NCBI RefSeq assembly: GCF_014841215.1
Contig: NZ_JACYTR010000035.1
Coordinates: forward strand, 1 to 45,794
Source of the DNA: Pseudomarimonas arenosa
Lineage (GTDB): Bacteria; Pseudomonadota; Gammaproteobacteria; Xanthomonadales; Xanthomonadaceae
Reading direction: 5' to 3'
Length of the DNA stretch: 45,794 nucleotides
How positions within the stretch are numbered: position 1 is the stretch's first letter; every line of letters starts with the position of its first letter. Positions 15,737 to 25,514 of the stretch are shown here, in pieces. The translations under genes were made by a program, and so were the position numbers. The notes beneath the pieces are model-generated. The model was not told the DNA's origin. It worked only from the letters and a program-made list of their open reading frames with translations, and searched no databases.

Positions 15737-16819
15737 ATGACGTATGTGTGGCAATCGATAGTTGCGATCCTGTTGTTCTCGGTGCTGGCGGCGGGATCGG
15801 CGCGGGCGGAAAAGCCGCGGCTGGATGCGCAGGAAGCACTGCTGGAACACTTGTCGCCGACGCCTGAGTGGCAGCGGGCCGCGCAGCTGAAGGCCGATCA
15901 GATGATCGTGCTGCTGAATCAGTCCGAGGCAGGGATGGCGCTTGGCGTGTTGGATGCCATCGATGATCCCCTGATTCACGACCAGGCCGCCGCGCTGGTC
16001 TTGCAGGCGCTGCCGGAACAGGCAGCCAGCCCGGCGCGGCGCGCCTACCTCGATGGGGTGCAGCAGCGCCCGCAAAAGGTCTGGCAACGGCATGAGGAAA
16101 CGCGTGCCGATTGGTTTGTGCCGGTGTTTCATATCCACGCCCAGGCCCGCGCGCTTCCGGCGCAGTGGCAGGCCAATGAGTGGCGGAAGCGCTGGTTGGG
16201 GCGCTACGCAAGTGTGTCAGCGCAGTGGGTTGATCAACTGGTTCAGAGGCAAGGCGAGGCGACCGAGGAATACCAGCGGGAGATGCGCGTGGCCGCTGAG
16301 GTGTTAGCGTCGCTGCCGCCGCAGCTCTTCGAGCGCGTATACGAGCGGCTGATTGATGTCCGGAGTTTGCCTGCCTCGATCGCCTTGGCCTTGTCCGGGC
16401 GGGCTCCGGCAGAGTCATTGCTGCGTCAGGTGATCGACCATGGTCAGTCGAGCGAGATCCTGGGCGCCATCGACGTGCTGCGGCACTGGGCGGATCCTGC
16501 GGCCGAGCGGTTGCTGGTGGAGCTTGAGGCGCAGTCCGAGTGGTCTTCCGCAGCAACCCTGGCCTTGGTGCCGAAGTGGGTCGACAAGCCGGCGCCCATC
16601 GTCAGCCGATTGGCGGATCCGAAGCACCGTGCCTCGACTGCGTCGGCCATCGCCCGGTTGCCGGAGACTGAAATGTTGGCCGTGATCGAGCGCTTGGCAA
16701 ATGCCGACAAGCAGATCGACCAGGGCTTGATGCTGGCGCTGGAACTGCAAGGTGGTGAGGTGGCCATGCGGCGCGCCGAAGCCATGCTTCGCGCGCTGGA
16801 CCAGAGGAAGCAACCATGA
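15737..16819 (+). CDS. Secreted helical-repeat protein of unknown function
   Basis: 360 residues from ATG 15737, chosen because GGAGGG lies 7 bp before it. Signal peptide about 1-24, ending ARA before EKPRL. The mature protein is almost entirely helical, rich in Ala, Leu, Glu, Arg and Trp. Its second half (about 200-355) has repeated helix pairs of about 30-36 residues (ESLLRQVIDHGQSSEILGAI, WADPAAERLLVELEAQ, PAPIVSRLADPKHRASTASA, DPKHRAS-type turns), similar to HEAT/Armadillo-like repeats. I do not recognise a named family. It is translationally coupled (ATGA, 4-bp overlap) to the giant carboxypeptidase downstream, so it could be a chaperone, inhibitor or scaffold for that enzyme; this is inference. 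Confidence 0.8.
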   Translation: MTYVWQSIVAILLFSVLAAGSARAEKPRLDAQEALLEHLSPTPEWQRAAQLKADQMIVLLNQSEAGMALGVLDAIDDPLIHDQAAALVLQALPEQAASPARRAYLDGVQQRPQKVWQRHEETRADWFVPVFHIHAQARALPAQWQANEWRKRWLGRYASVSAQWVDQLVQRQGEATEEYQREMRVAAEVLASLPPQLFERVYERLIDVRSLPASIALALSGRAPAESLLRQVIDHGQSSEILGAIDVLRHWADPAAERLLVELEAQSEWSSAATLALVPKWVDKPAPIVSRLADPKHRASTASAIARLPETEMLAVIERLANADKQIDQGLMLALELQGGEVAMRRAEAMLRALDQRKQP

Positions 16820-19800
16820 TCAAGCCGATGCTTGCCCTTGGAGGCGCGCTGTTGATTTCGGTTGCGGGCCTGGCCGGCGCGCAATCCGTTGTTCGCTATA
16901 CCGAAAATCAAAGCGGTAACAATCTGCGCGCCCTGGGCTATCCGGTGCCGATGCCGGTGGCCTCGCTGACCCCGGTGGACGGCTTTCGCGATTACGCCAG
17001 TATCGATGCCCGTCTGCGAGGACTAGAACAGGAGTCCGATCAGCTGCAGGGCCACGATGTGGGCAGCACGCGTGCCGGTCGCACCGTTCGGGCCTATGTG
17101 GTGTCGGATCCCGATGGCGTCGATGTGGAGGGCAGGGCGGAGTCTGCTTTCTTCATCAATGCCGGCATCCACGCCCGCGAGTGGGGTACGCCGGAGATTT
17201 CCACCTACTTGATCGAACGAATGTTGGCCGGTGCGGAGGATCAGGCGCTGGTGCGTTATCTGCTCGACAACAGCCGGCTGGTGATCATTCCGGTGTTGAA
17301 CGTCGATGGCTTCCAGCAAACCCAACGATTTCCGGATCAGGCGATTGTCGGGGCCGACCCGCGAGTGCCTTCGGATTGGCCGCGCGATGGACGCATGCGT
17401 CGGAAGAACATGTTGGGCGTGGACGAAAACCTTAACTCCCTCGCTGACCATCTGCTGGGTGTTGATCTGAACCGCAATCACCCACCCTTCTGGGGCACCG
17501 TCACTAATGGCGGTCAGCTGACCAGTGTCCAGGACCTGACCTACCGTGGCGCAAGCGCGCAGTCGGAGCCGGAAACCCAAGCTGTACTGGCGGCCGCGGA
17601 ACTCGGGCCGGTGAGCCGGATGCGGTTGGGCATTGATGTGCACAGCTTCAGCCAGGTGTTCTTTTCGTCCAACACCTCACGCGCCCGGCTGAACTCGATT
17701 CAGGCCGACTTGCTCGCCACTCTCGGCGCGCATCACGGCCAGCAGCCGACTGCCAACGGCCAGCCCAATGGCAAGTTCTACGGCGACGTACCCGACCCGC
17801 CGAACCGCGGCATCGGGGTGTTGGCCGAGTATTTTGCCTACACCTGGCTGGTGCCAGCCTGGACCCTGGAAATCGAGCCGGTCAACAGCGGCGCCGAGTA
17901 TGGTGGTACCGGGGTCAGTCATAGCGGCTTCGTGCTGCCCAATTCGCAGGTTCGACGCGTGCGTGAGGCCTGGGCAGAAAGCCACCTGGTGGCTTTCTAC
18001 GTCATGTCCGGGCCGGCTCATCTATCGCGCATCCGGGTTCGCGCTGCAAGCGACGGCGCCTTGCTGCTGGAGCGTCGATGGCAGTACAACCCGCAGACTC
18101 AGGCGCGCGAACTGCTGGTTGAGCAGAGCGAGCCCTTGCTGGCCGGGCAAGAAGTGTTGCTCGAGCTGGGCTTCAGCAAGCCGATGCGACAGCGCCGTGG
18201 CGGTGTCGTCGATGTGTTCCCGGGGGTTGGGGCGGTGTCGGCGCACCCAGCACTGAGTTTGCTCGGAGCAAATGGCGAGCGCATCCCCGTCGACACGCAG
18301 GCAGGGTTCTGGGGCGGCGCTGAGCAGCGCCTGCGCTATATCGATGATAGCTTCGTGCTGCCGATGACCTTGCCAGAGAATGTCGACTCGCTGCAGATTG
18401 AAGTGCAAGTCCGCGATATGGCCGGTCGCAATCTCGATAGCAATGCGGCGACACCGGTCGATTGGGTGTCCGGCGCCTGGAGCAGCCTTGAAGACGTCAG
18501 CGGTGTGGCCGGTGATGTAGGCGGGGCGGACCGCAGCAGCTTGATTCTCAATATTTCCACAACGGTCGCTCCCGTCGGCGTCACGCAAGAGAGTTCGCCG
18601 ACCATCGCAGGCGAAGGCGATGCCATGAAGCTCAGCTTCGCTCGCTCCGCTGATTCGGCCGTGGGCGCGGTGCTGCTGCGCGCCCAGCTTGATGGTGGAG
18701 AAGGCGTCAATCTCAGTTGGAGCGATGGTGAAGCTGGGCCCAAGAGCGTGCTGGTGCCGGTCGCCGACGATGCCGAGATGCAGGGCGACCGCGACACGCC
18801 GTTCACTGTGGTGGCGATGGTGGATGGCCAGGCGCAGCCGTTTGCTGCTGGCACGGTGCGCGTGCTGGACAACGAGCGGCCCGGCAAGATCGTCATGCGT
18901 GCTCGCAGCGATGCCTTCGCCACACTCGCCGGACTGGTAGACGTGGACAGCAGCTCCAGGGAGCTGGTGGCCGATGGCGGTCGCGATTACCGCGGGCCGA
19001 GCAATCCGCTTGCGCTGTGTCAGCAGTTCGCCTTCGAAGCGCCGCTGGTCGTGTACGGCAATCGCTCACACTGGCTGCCCGGCGACAGCGCCTGCACGGT
19101 GTCGCAGCTGTCAGGTGAAGGCCTGGTGGAACTGCATGACGTGGTGCTGGATGGGCGGCGCGAGAACGGCGACCGCATTCCCTTGCTGTTGGGCAATGAT
19201 GCTGGTCTATCCTTGAATCGGGTCATCCTGCAGCAGGCCGAAGGGTACGCGATCTCGACCACCGGCGCCCTGTCCATGACGGGGTCGGCGCTGCTGGATT
19301 CGGCGCTGAGTGCCGCGGGACGAACCGGATCGATCGCCCTGATTGAAGCCGCTCAGGCCTCGATCGACAACAGCAGCAGCCTCGACCTTGGCGGCGATGG
19401 CGCGGTGTTGCTACAGGACAGTATTTTTGCCTTCAGCGGTGGGCAACCCTCCACTATCCGCAGTCTCAGCACCGCCGGTGAACTTGCCGATGAGTTTCGC
19501 ATCCGCGGCGACACTCTGCTCAGTGCGAGTCTGCACCTTGGCGAGCCGGTGCCGGTGATCGGGCCGTTGCCGATCTGCAGTGGCGTGCAAAGCGGCGGTT
19601 TCAATATTGCCCGAACCAGTCATTGCTTCCAGCCGATTGAGAGCGACCTGGTTGGCGTGGCGGTGGGCGACACCGCCCGGATCGGCGCCGACGCCGCCTA
19701 CAAGCCGCCATTGGCACAGGCGATCGACTTCGGTGGCGAGTGTGGTCCGGTGGATCAACGAGGCGCGCCCCGGCCACAGGCGGCCAGCCCGGGTGCGGAG

Positions 19801-20577
19801 CCGAAGTGCGATGCGGGTTCGGTGGAGCTTGGTGTTAACCCCTGGCGTGGTTTCTGGATTCCCGAGCGCTCGGGCCACGGCATCGACATGCAGACGCGGG
19901 ACAACATCCTGTTCCTGCTTTGGTACACCTATAACGAGCAAGGCCTGCCGACCGCGTATCAGGCGGCTGCTCCGTTGACCGGTCCGAGCTGGAGTGGGCG
20001 GCTGAAACTGGCCAGTCGCGACATGCAGAGCGGCCAGGTCAGCCTAACCGAGGTGGGCGATATTGGCATCGATTTCTCCAGCGACAGTGCGGCACGACTT
20101 AGCTGGAAGTTTGATGCGCGGAGCAGTGGGGGCAGCGAAGACATCAGTGCCTTCGCCTTTGCCCATGGCGAGCCGAGAATCGACATCACCGGCACCTGGT
20201 TTCCGCCGACGCTGAATGGCTATGGCGCCAGCGTCAATCGTCGCGGCGAAGTGACCGCGATCGCAATCTACTACTACGATGACAGTGGGCAGCAGCGTTG
20301 GGCGCTGGGCACGTCAGATGGACGCGACGCCGGACGTTTTGAGATGTCCAGTTACACCGGCTTCTGTCCAGACTGCAGCAACCTTACCTTTCCGGTGCGA
20401 TTGGAGCCGGCTGGCACCGTGGATCTGCATATGCTGACTCCGCAGCGTCTGCGACTGGACAGCGCATTGACCTATCCAGGTCAGCAGGGCGGCGGCTGGC
20501 AGGCCGAAGGTCTGGATATGATTCCGCTTGGTGATCCTGTAGACAATCGCGACGTTGCTGCCACTTTAGGCAATTGA
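16816..20577 (+). CDS. Secreted M14 zinc carboxypeptidase with multidomain C-terminal extension
   Basis: 1253 residues. Signal peptide about 1-22. The M14 catalytic domain (about 50-400) has HAREWGTPE with zinc ligands His119 and Glu122, substrate-binding VDLNRN (Arg220), third zinc ligand His276 in GIDVHSFSQ, and the general base in TLEIEP (Glu352). Downstream are an immunoglobulin-like segment (about 400-560), a Calx-beta-like segment (about 594-690), a beta-helix/PbH1-like segment with short turns (about 700-960), and two tandem modules at about 1010-1110 and 1125-1235. These begin GFWIPERSGHG and GTWFPPTLNGYG and share a YxY/WYTY core. The modules resemble a C-terminal repeat I recall from exported Lysobacterales proteins. 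Likely an extracellular digestive peptidase. Standard M14 enzymes are 300-450 residues, so about 850 residues are accessory. Confidence 0.9.
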   Translation: MIKPMLALGGALLISVAGLAGAQSVVRYTENQSGNNLRALGYPVPMPVASLTPVDGFRDYASIDARLRGLEQESDQLQGHDVGSTRAGRTVRAYVVSDPDGVDVEGRAESAFFINAGIHAREWGTPEISTYLIERMLAGAEDQALVRYLLDNSRLVIIPVLNVDGFQQTQRFPDQAIVGADPRVPSDWPRDGRMRRKNMLGVDENLNSLADHLLGVDLNRNHPPFWGTVTNGGQLTSVQDLTYRGASAQSEPETQAVLAAAELGPVSRMRLGIDVHSFSQVFFSSNTSRARLNSIQADLLATLGAHHGQQPTANGQPNGKFYGDVPDPPNRGIGVLAEYFAYTWLVPAWTLEIEPVNSGAEYGGTGVSHSGFVLPNSQVRRVREAWAESHLVAFYVMSGPAHLSRIRVRAASDGALLLERRWQYNPQTQARELLVEQSEPLLAGQEVLLELGFSKPMRQRRGGVVDVFPGVGAVSAHPALSLLGANGERIPVDTQAGFWGGAEQRLRYIDDSFVLPMTLPENVDSLQIEVQVRDMAGRNLDSNAATPVDWVSGAWSSLEDVSGVAGDVGGADRSSLILNISTTVAPVGVTQESSPTIAGEGDAMKLSFARSADSAVGAVLLRAQLDGGEGVNLSWSDGEAGPKSVLVPVADDAEMQGDRDTPFTVVAMVDGQAQPFAAGTVRVLDNERPGKIVMRARSDAFATLAGLVDVDSSSRELVADGGRDYRGPSNPLALCQQFAFEAPLVVYGNRSHWLPGDSACTVSQLSGEGLVELHDVVLDGRRENGDRIPLLLGNDAGLSLNRVILQQAEGYAISTTGALSMTGSALLDSALSAAGRTGSIALIEAAQASIDNSSSLDLGGDGAVLLQDSIFAFSGGQPSTIRSLSTAGELADEFRIRGDTLLSASLHLGEPVPVIGPLPICSGVQSGGFNIARTSHCFQPIESDLVGVAVGDTARIGADAAYKPPLAQAIDFGGECGPVDQRGAPRPQAASPGAEPKCDAGSVELGVNPWRGFWIPERSGHGIDMQTRDNILFLLWYTYNEQGLPTAYQAAAPLTGPSWSGRLKLASRDMQSGQVSLTEVGDIGIDFSSDSAARLSWKFDARSSGGSEDISAFAFAHGEPRIDITGTWFPPTLNGYGASVNRRGEVTAIAIYYYDDSGQQRWALGTSDGRDAGRFEMSSYTGFCPDCSNLTFPVRLEPAGTVDLHMLTPQRLRLDSALTYPGQQGGGWQAEGLDMIPLGDPVDNRDVAATLGN

Positions 20578-20681
20578 GGAGAGGGTGGCTTTACGGCCAG
20601 CTTGGGCATAGCAGGGCGTGCTTCCAGTGCGAGAAAGGTGATCGGCCGGCTGGATCGGCAAACATGGCCGAACACAGAAAC

Positions 20682-20709
20682 GCAAAGGGCCCGCAAGCGG
20701 GCCCTTTGC
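20682..20709 (-). terminator. Terminator of the pilH-like gene
   Basis: A near-perfect 13-bp inverted repeat (GCAAAGGGCCCGC and its complement, 2-bp gap), 17 bp after the pilH-like stop on the minus strand, followed on that strand by GTTTCTGTG. It may work in both directions. Confidence 0.85.
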
Positions 20710-20726
20710 CGAACGCCGCCAAGCAA

Positions 20727-21092
20727 TCAGGCTGGCAGGAGCTCCTGCACCAATTTCACCAAGGCAGCTTCATTGACCGGCTTGGTCAGATACGCCTTGG
20801 CACCTTGGCGCATGCCCCAGACCTTGTCGGTTTCCTGATCCTTGGTGGTGACCAGGATGATCGGAATGTGTGCGGTCGAGGGCTCTTTCGAGATCGAGCG
20901 GGTGGCCTGAAACCCATTCAGATTGGGCATCACCACGTCCATCAGAATCAGATCGGGGATTTCGCGCTTGGCGACTTCCACGCCCTGCTGGCCGTCTTCG
21001 GCGGTGATGATCTCGTGGCCCAGCTTCTCGACGATTCGCTTCATGCCCATCAGCTGGGAAGGGGAATCGTCGACAATCAGAACACGTGCCAT
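20727..21092 (-). CDS. pilH: Single-domain response regulator, PilH-like
   Basis: 121-residue CheY-like receiver without an output domain. Acidic pocket Asp8-Asp9, phosphoacceptor Asp52 (LILMDVVMPNLNG), Thr82, Lys104 with the KPV switch. The ADGQQGVEVAKREIPDLILMD frame and the AYLTKPVNEAALVKLV ending match PilH, which tunes twitching motility through the Pil-Chp chemosensory system. The usual partners pilG, pilI and pilJ are not in the window, so the name rests on similarity alone. It is monocistronic with its own terminator. Confidence 0.85.
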   Translation of the reverse strand: MARVLIVDDSPSQLMGMKRIVEKLGHEIITAEDGQQGVEVAKREIPDLILMDVVMPNLNGFQATRSISKEPSTAHIPIILVTTKDQETDKVWGMRQGAKAYLTKPVNEAALVKLVQELLPA

Positions 21093-21221
21093 AGGGTCTC
21101 CAGTTTCACAGTGCGCGGCCTGCGCTTGATATCCGATGATAGCCGTTCAAGGGGTTGCACAGAAGGGCGGTGATCGGCAAATACGACCCTCTGCACCTCA
21201 CACCTGACCTGCATCACCTGT

Positions 21222-22226
21222 TCAATCGCCTATCTCCACCAGCGTGCGTCCAAACGAATCGCCGCTGAGCATGCTCTCGAACACCTTTGGCAGCTGTTCC
21301 AGGCCGACCACGCGGGTGGCGATGGCGTCGAGATGGAGTGGCTTCCAGTCCGAGGCCAGATGGGCCCAGACGATGTCGCGAATTCGTCTGGCGGTGCCCG
21401 CTGAGGCGATACCCAGCAGGGAAACCCCACGAATGATGAAAGGCATGACGGTGGTAGCCAGTGCCGGGCCTGCCGCCAAGCCGCAGGACGCAATATTGCC
21501 ATAGGGTTTGATCACCCGAGTCAGGCCGTTCAGCATCTCATCGCCTACACTGTCGATCGCGCCGGCCCAGATCGCCTTCTCCAGCGGATTCTGGCCCCAA
21601 TACAGTTCCTTGCGCGACACCACTTGCTTGGCCCCGAGATCGGTCAGGAAGTCCAGATGCTCGAACTTTCCGGTGATGGCGTGTGCCTCGTAGCCGGCCT
21701 GAGAGAGAATATCGATCGACAGCATGCCGACGCCGCCGGTCGCTCCGGTGACCACGATCGGGCCCATCTCGGGCGACTGATCGTTCTGTTGCATTCGATA
21801 CAGGGCCAGTGCGGCGGTGAAGCCGGCCGTGCCCAGAATCATGCTCTCTCTCAGGGTGAGCCCATTGGGCAGTGGGATGGTCCACTTCGATTCCAGTCGG
21901 GCGTACTCCGCGTAGCCGCCGTCGCGCGTCTCCGACAGACCGCAGCCGGTGCACAGGACGGCGTCACCTTCCTTGAAGTCAGGGTCGGTCGAAGCCACCA
22001 CATGTCCGGCGACATCGATGCCACCATTGAGCGGAAAGTGGCGCAGGATCTTGCCTTTCCCGGTGCCGGCCAGCGCATCCTTGAAGTTGACTGAGGAATA
22101 GGCTGTCTTGATCAGCACCTCGCCGGGAGACAGCTCATCGGCACTGATGGTTTCAAGGCCAGGGCGATAATCCTTGCCGCCGCTGGAATGAATACGAAAG
22201 GCTTGAAAGGCTTCGGTTGAACTCAT
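21222..22226 (-). CDS. acuI: Acrylyl-CoA reductase / YhdH family NADPH oxidoreductase
   Basis: 334-residue medium-chain dehydrogenase/reductase of the YhdH/AcuI subfamily, which reduces acryloyl-CoA to propanoyl-CoA with NADPH. Family markers are SSVNFKDALAGTGKGKILRHFPLNGGIDVAG (spread over about 45-76), the nucleotide motif VVTGATGGVGMLSI (about 157-170), and VVSRKEL followed by AIDSVGD. It lacks the zinc-ligand arrangement of alcohol dehydrogenases, as expected for the quinone-oxidoreductase-like branch. It probably detoxifies acryloyl-CoA or other enoyl electrophiles. The downstream neighbour is the pilH-like gene on the same strand (129 bp). Confidence 0.9.
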   Translation of the reverse strand: MSSTEAFQAFRIHSSGGKDYRPGLETISADELSPGEVLIKTAYSSVNFKDALAGTGKGKILRHFPLNGGIDVAGHVVASTDPDFKEGDAVLCTGCGLSETRDGGYAEYARLESKWTIPLPNGLTLRESMILGTAGFTAALALYRMQQNDQSPEMGPIVVTGATGGVGMLSIDILSQAGYEAHAITGKFEHLDFLTDLGAKQVVSRKELYWGQNPLEKAIWAGAIDSVGDEMLNGLTRVIKPYGNIASCGLAAGPALATTVMPFIIRGVSLLGIASAGTARRIRDIVWAHLASDWKPLHLDAIATRVVGLEQLPKVFESMLSGDSFGRTLVEIGD

Positions 22227-22406
22227 GGTGTTGGTCTCGGCTGATGTTGAAAGGCGGCATCGATAGACCAGGGTACAAGTGGGTCGCTGGTGTCAGTTCT
22301 CTTCAAGACACCTTCGACACCCGGCCCTCACCCCAACCCTTACCCAGGAACCTCGCTATGCGAGGCCCCTGGGCAGGCAAAGATCGGCTCCCTAACCCCA
22401 CGCCGG

Positions 22407-22429
22407 CCCTCCCCGAACATCGGGGAGGG
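22407..22429. repeat. Perfect 9-bp stem-loop in the intergenic repeat cluster
   Basis: CCCTCCCCG and CGGGGAGGG around AACAT. It is part of a CCCTCACCCC-type composite repeat and may act as a bidirectional terminator between acuI and lpd. Confidence 0.6.
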
Positions 22430-22494
22430 AGTTCCGGGGCACCAGCCGGCGCGCGAAAATCAGTGCGCATCGATCTCTCCCACGGGGAGAGGGG

Positions 22495-22550
22495 CTAACG
22501 CGGATGTTTCATGACGTCATCCGCGCACCCTCATGAACTATCCGGGCTAA
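22495..22550. repeat. Short copy of the TIR-bounded mobile repeat, flanked by CTAA
   Basis: CTAA (22495-22498), a 48-bp core from CGCGGATGTTTCATGA to TCATGAACTATCCGGG, then CTAA (22547-22550). The outer ends are imperfect versions of the TIRs at 102-119 and 45505-45522. A nested perfect inverted repeat CGCGGATG/CATCCGCG lies at 22499-22506 and 22518-22525. The direct CTAA flanks look like a 4-bp target-site duplication. Confidence 0.65.
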
Positions 22551-22552
22551 AC

Positions 22553-22577
22553 GTAGGGTGGGCGTGCCGCCCACCAT
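22553..22577. repeat. GTAGGGTGGGC palindrome, copy 2
   Basis: GTAGGGTGGGC, GTGCC spacer, then GCCCACCAT; near-perfect inverted repeat directly beside the mobile repeat. A weaker copy is at 9831-9854. Confidence 0.6.
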
Positions 22578-22642
22578 ATATCGTTAAGCCCTAGCAGGCT
22601 GCTGAGATCTCCATCGTGGAGGTTTTCAGCGCAAACGGCCTG

Positions 22643-24207
<1,565 letters not shown>

Positions 24208-24219
24208 GGCTGCTCGGGC

Positions 24220-25437
24220 CTACAGCCCGAGCAGCATGCGATGCGGATTCTCCAGCTGATTCTTGATGTCGACCAGGAACAGCACGGCATCTTTGCCGTC
24301 GATGATGCGGTGGTCGTAGCTGATCGCTACGTACATCATCGGGGCGGCGACGACCTGGCCGTTCTCGACCATGGCGCGGTCCTTGATCGCATGCATGCCG
24401 AGAATGGCGGACTGTGGCGGATTGACGATCGGGGTGCTGAACAGCGATCCGAAGGTGCCGCCATTGGTGATGGTGAAGGTACCACCTTGCAGATCCTCCA
24501 ACTTCAGGCCGCCTTCGCGAGCAGCGCGGGCGTAGTCGCCGATCGCTTTCTCGATGTCGGCAAAGCTCATCTGCTCGACGTTGCGCAGCACCGGGGTCAC
24601 CAGACCCTTGTCGGTGGCCACCGCGATCGAGATGTCAGCATAGTTGTGATAGATGACATCATTGCCGTCGACCGAGGCGTTGATGATGGGGTGACGCTGC
24701 AGGGCGTTGGCTGCTGCCTTGGCAAAGAAGCTCATGAAACCCAGCTTGACGCCGTGGGTCTTCTCGAACTGCTCCTGCATGGTTTTGCGCATCTTCATCA
24801 CCGGGCCCATGTTGATCTCGTTGAACGAGGTCAGCATGGCAATCGAGTTCTTCGATTGCATCAGCCGCTCGGCGATCTTCGAGCGCATGCGGGTCATCGC
24901 GACACGCTGTTCCGAGCGATCACCCATCGGGGTGCCGGTTGAGGATTCCTTGGCCGGCGCATTCATGTGCTTGACCAGATCTTCCTTGGTTACGCGACCG
25001 CCACGGCCGGTGCCTTCGACCTTGCTGGCATCGATGTTGTGCTGCTCGGCAACGCGACGTCCGGCCGGTGAAAGCTCCGAGGTGTCGGGCTTGTCGTTTT
25101 TCTCGTCGTCTTTCTTGCTTTCGTCCTTGTCCTTGGACTTCTTCTCGCCCTTCTCTTCTTCCTTGTCCTTGGGCTTGCTATCTGAGGATTTGCCCGACGC
25201 ACCTTCCTCGATGACTGCAATCACCTGCTGACTGGTGACAGTGTCGCCGGCCTCAGCGCTGATCGACTTGATCACACCATCAATCGGTGACGGTACTTCC
25301 AGCACTACCTTGTCGGTTTCCAGATCGACCAGATTCTCATCGCGTTTCACCGAATCGCCGACCTTCTTGTGCCAGCTGGCGATAACGGCGTCAGAAACTG
25401 ACTCGGGAAGAACGGGAACCTTGACTTCAGTGCTCAT
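24220..25437 (-). CDS. sucB: Dihydrolipoyllysine-residue succinyltransferase (2-oxoglutarate dehydrogenase E2)
   Basis: 405 residues. The N-terminal lipoyl domain (1-78) has the lipoylated Lys43 in [12 protein letters not shown] linker of about 40 residues (80-120) consists almost only of Lys, Glu, Asp and Ser, whereas many E2 proteins have Ala/Pro-rich linkers. The E1/E3-binding domain is at 121-157 ([25 protein letters not shown]). The catalytic core (about 175-405) ends with [12 protein letters not shown] containing His376 and Asp380. It assembles the core of the complex and transfers succinyl to CoA. It starts 77 bp after sucA. Confidence 0.96.
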   Translation of the reverse strand: MSTEVKVPVLPESVSDAVIASWHKKVGDSVKRDENLVDLETDKVVLEVPSPIDGVIKSISAEAGDTVTSQQVIAVIEEGASGKSSDSKPKDKEEEKGEKKSKDKDESKKDDEKNDKPDTSELSPAGRRVAEQHNIDASKVEGTGRGGRVTKEDLVKHMNAPAKESSTGTPMGDRSEQRVAMTRMRSKIAERLMQSKNSIAMLTSFNEINMGPVMKMRKTMQEQFEKTHGVKLGFMSFFAKAAANALQRHPIINASVDGNDVIYHNYADISIAVATDKGLVTPVLRNVEQMSFADIEKAIGDYARAAREGGLKLEDLQGGTFTITNGGTFGSLFSTPIVNPPQSAILGMHAIKDRAMVENGQVVAAPMMYVAISYDHRIIDGKDAVLFLVDIKNQLENPHRMLLGL

Positions 25438-25514
25438 GGGCGTGCTCTTAGCTTAGTGTTTAGTTGGGGCGCAGATGGCCTCGATGCGAATCTCGGGGCC
25501 ATCCATGGTCACAA

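Larger units (their letters stand above)
22227..22642. other. 416-bp gene-free region packed with intergenic repeats
   Basis: Between acuI and lpd (the 3' end of lpd on the right). It contains the hairpin CCTCG/CGAGG near 22350, a perfect 9-bp stem CCCTCCCCG/CGGGGAGGG (22407-22429), CTCTCCC/GGGGAGAG near 22475-22491, the short mobile repeat at 22495-22550 and the GTAGGGTGGGC palindrome at 22553-22577. The opening part, CCCTCACCCCAACCCTTACCC, is of the CCCTCACCCCAACCCT type common in this order. No gene seen. Confidence 0.7.
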
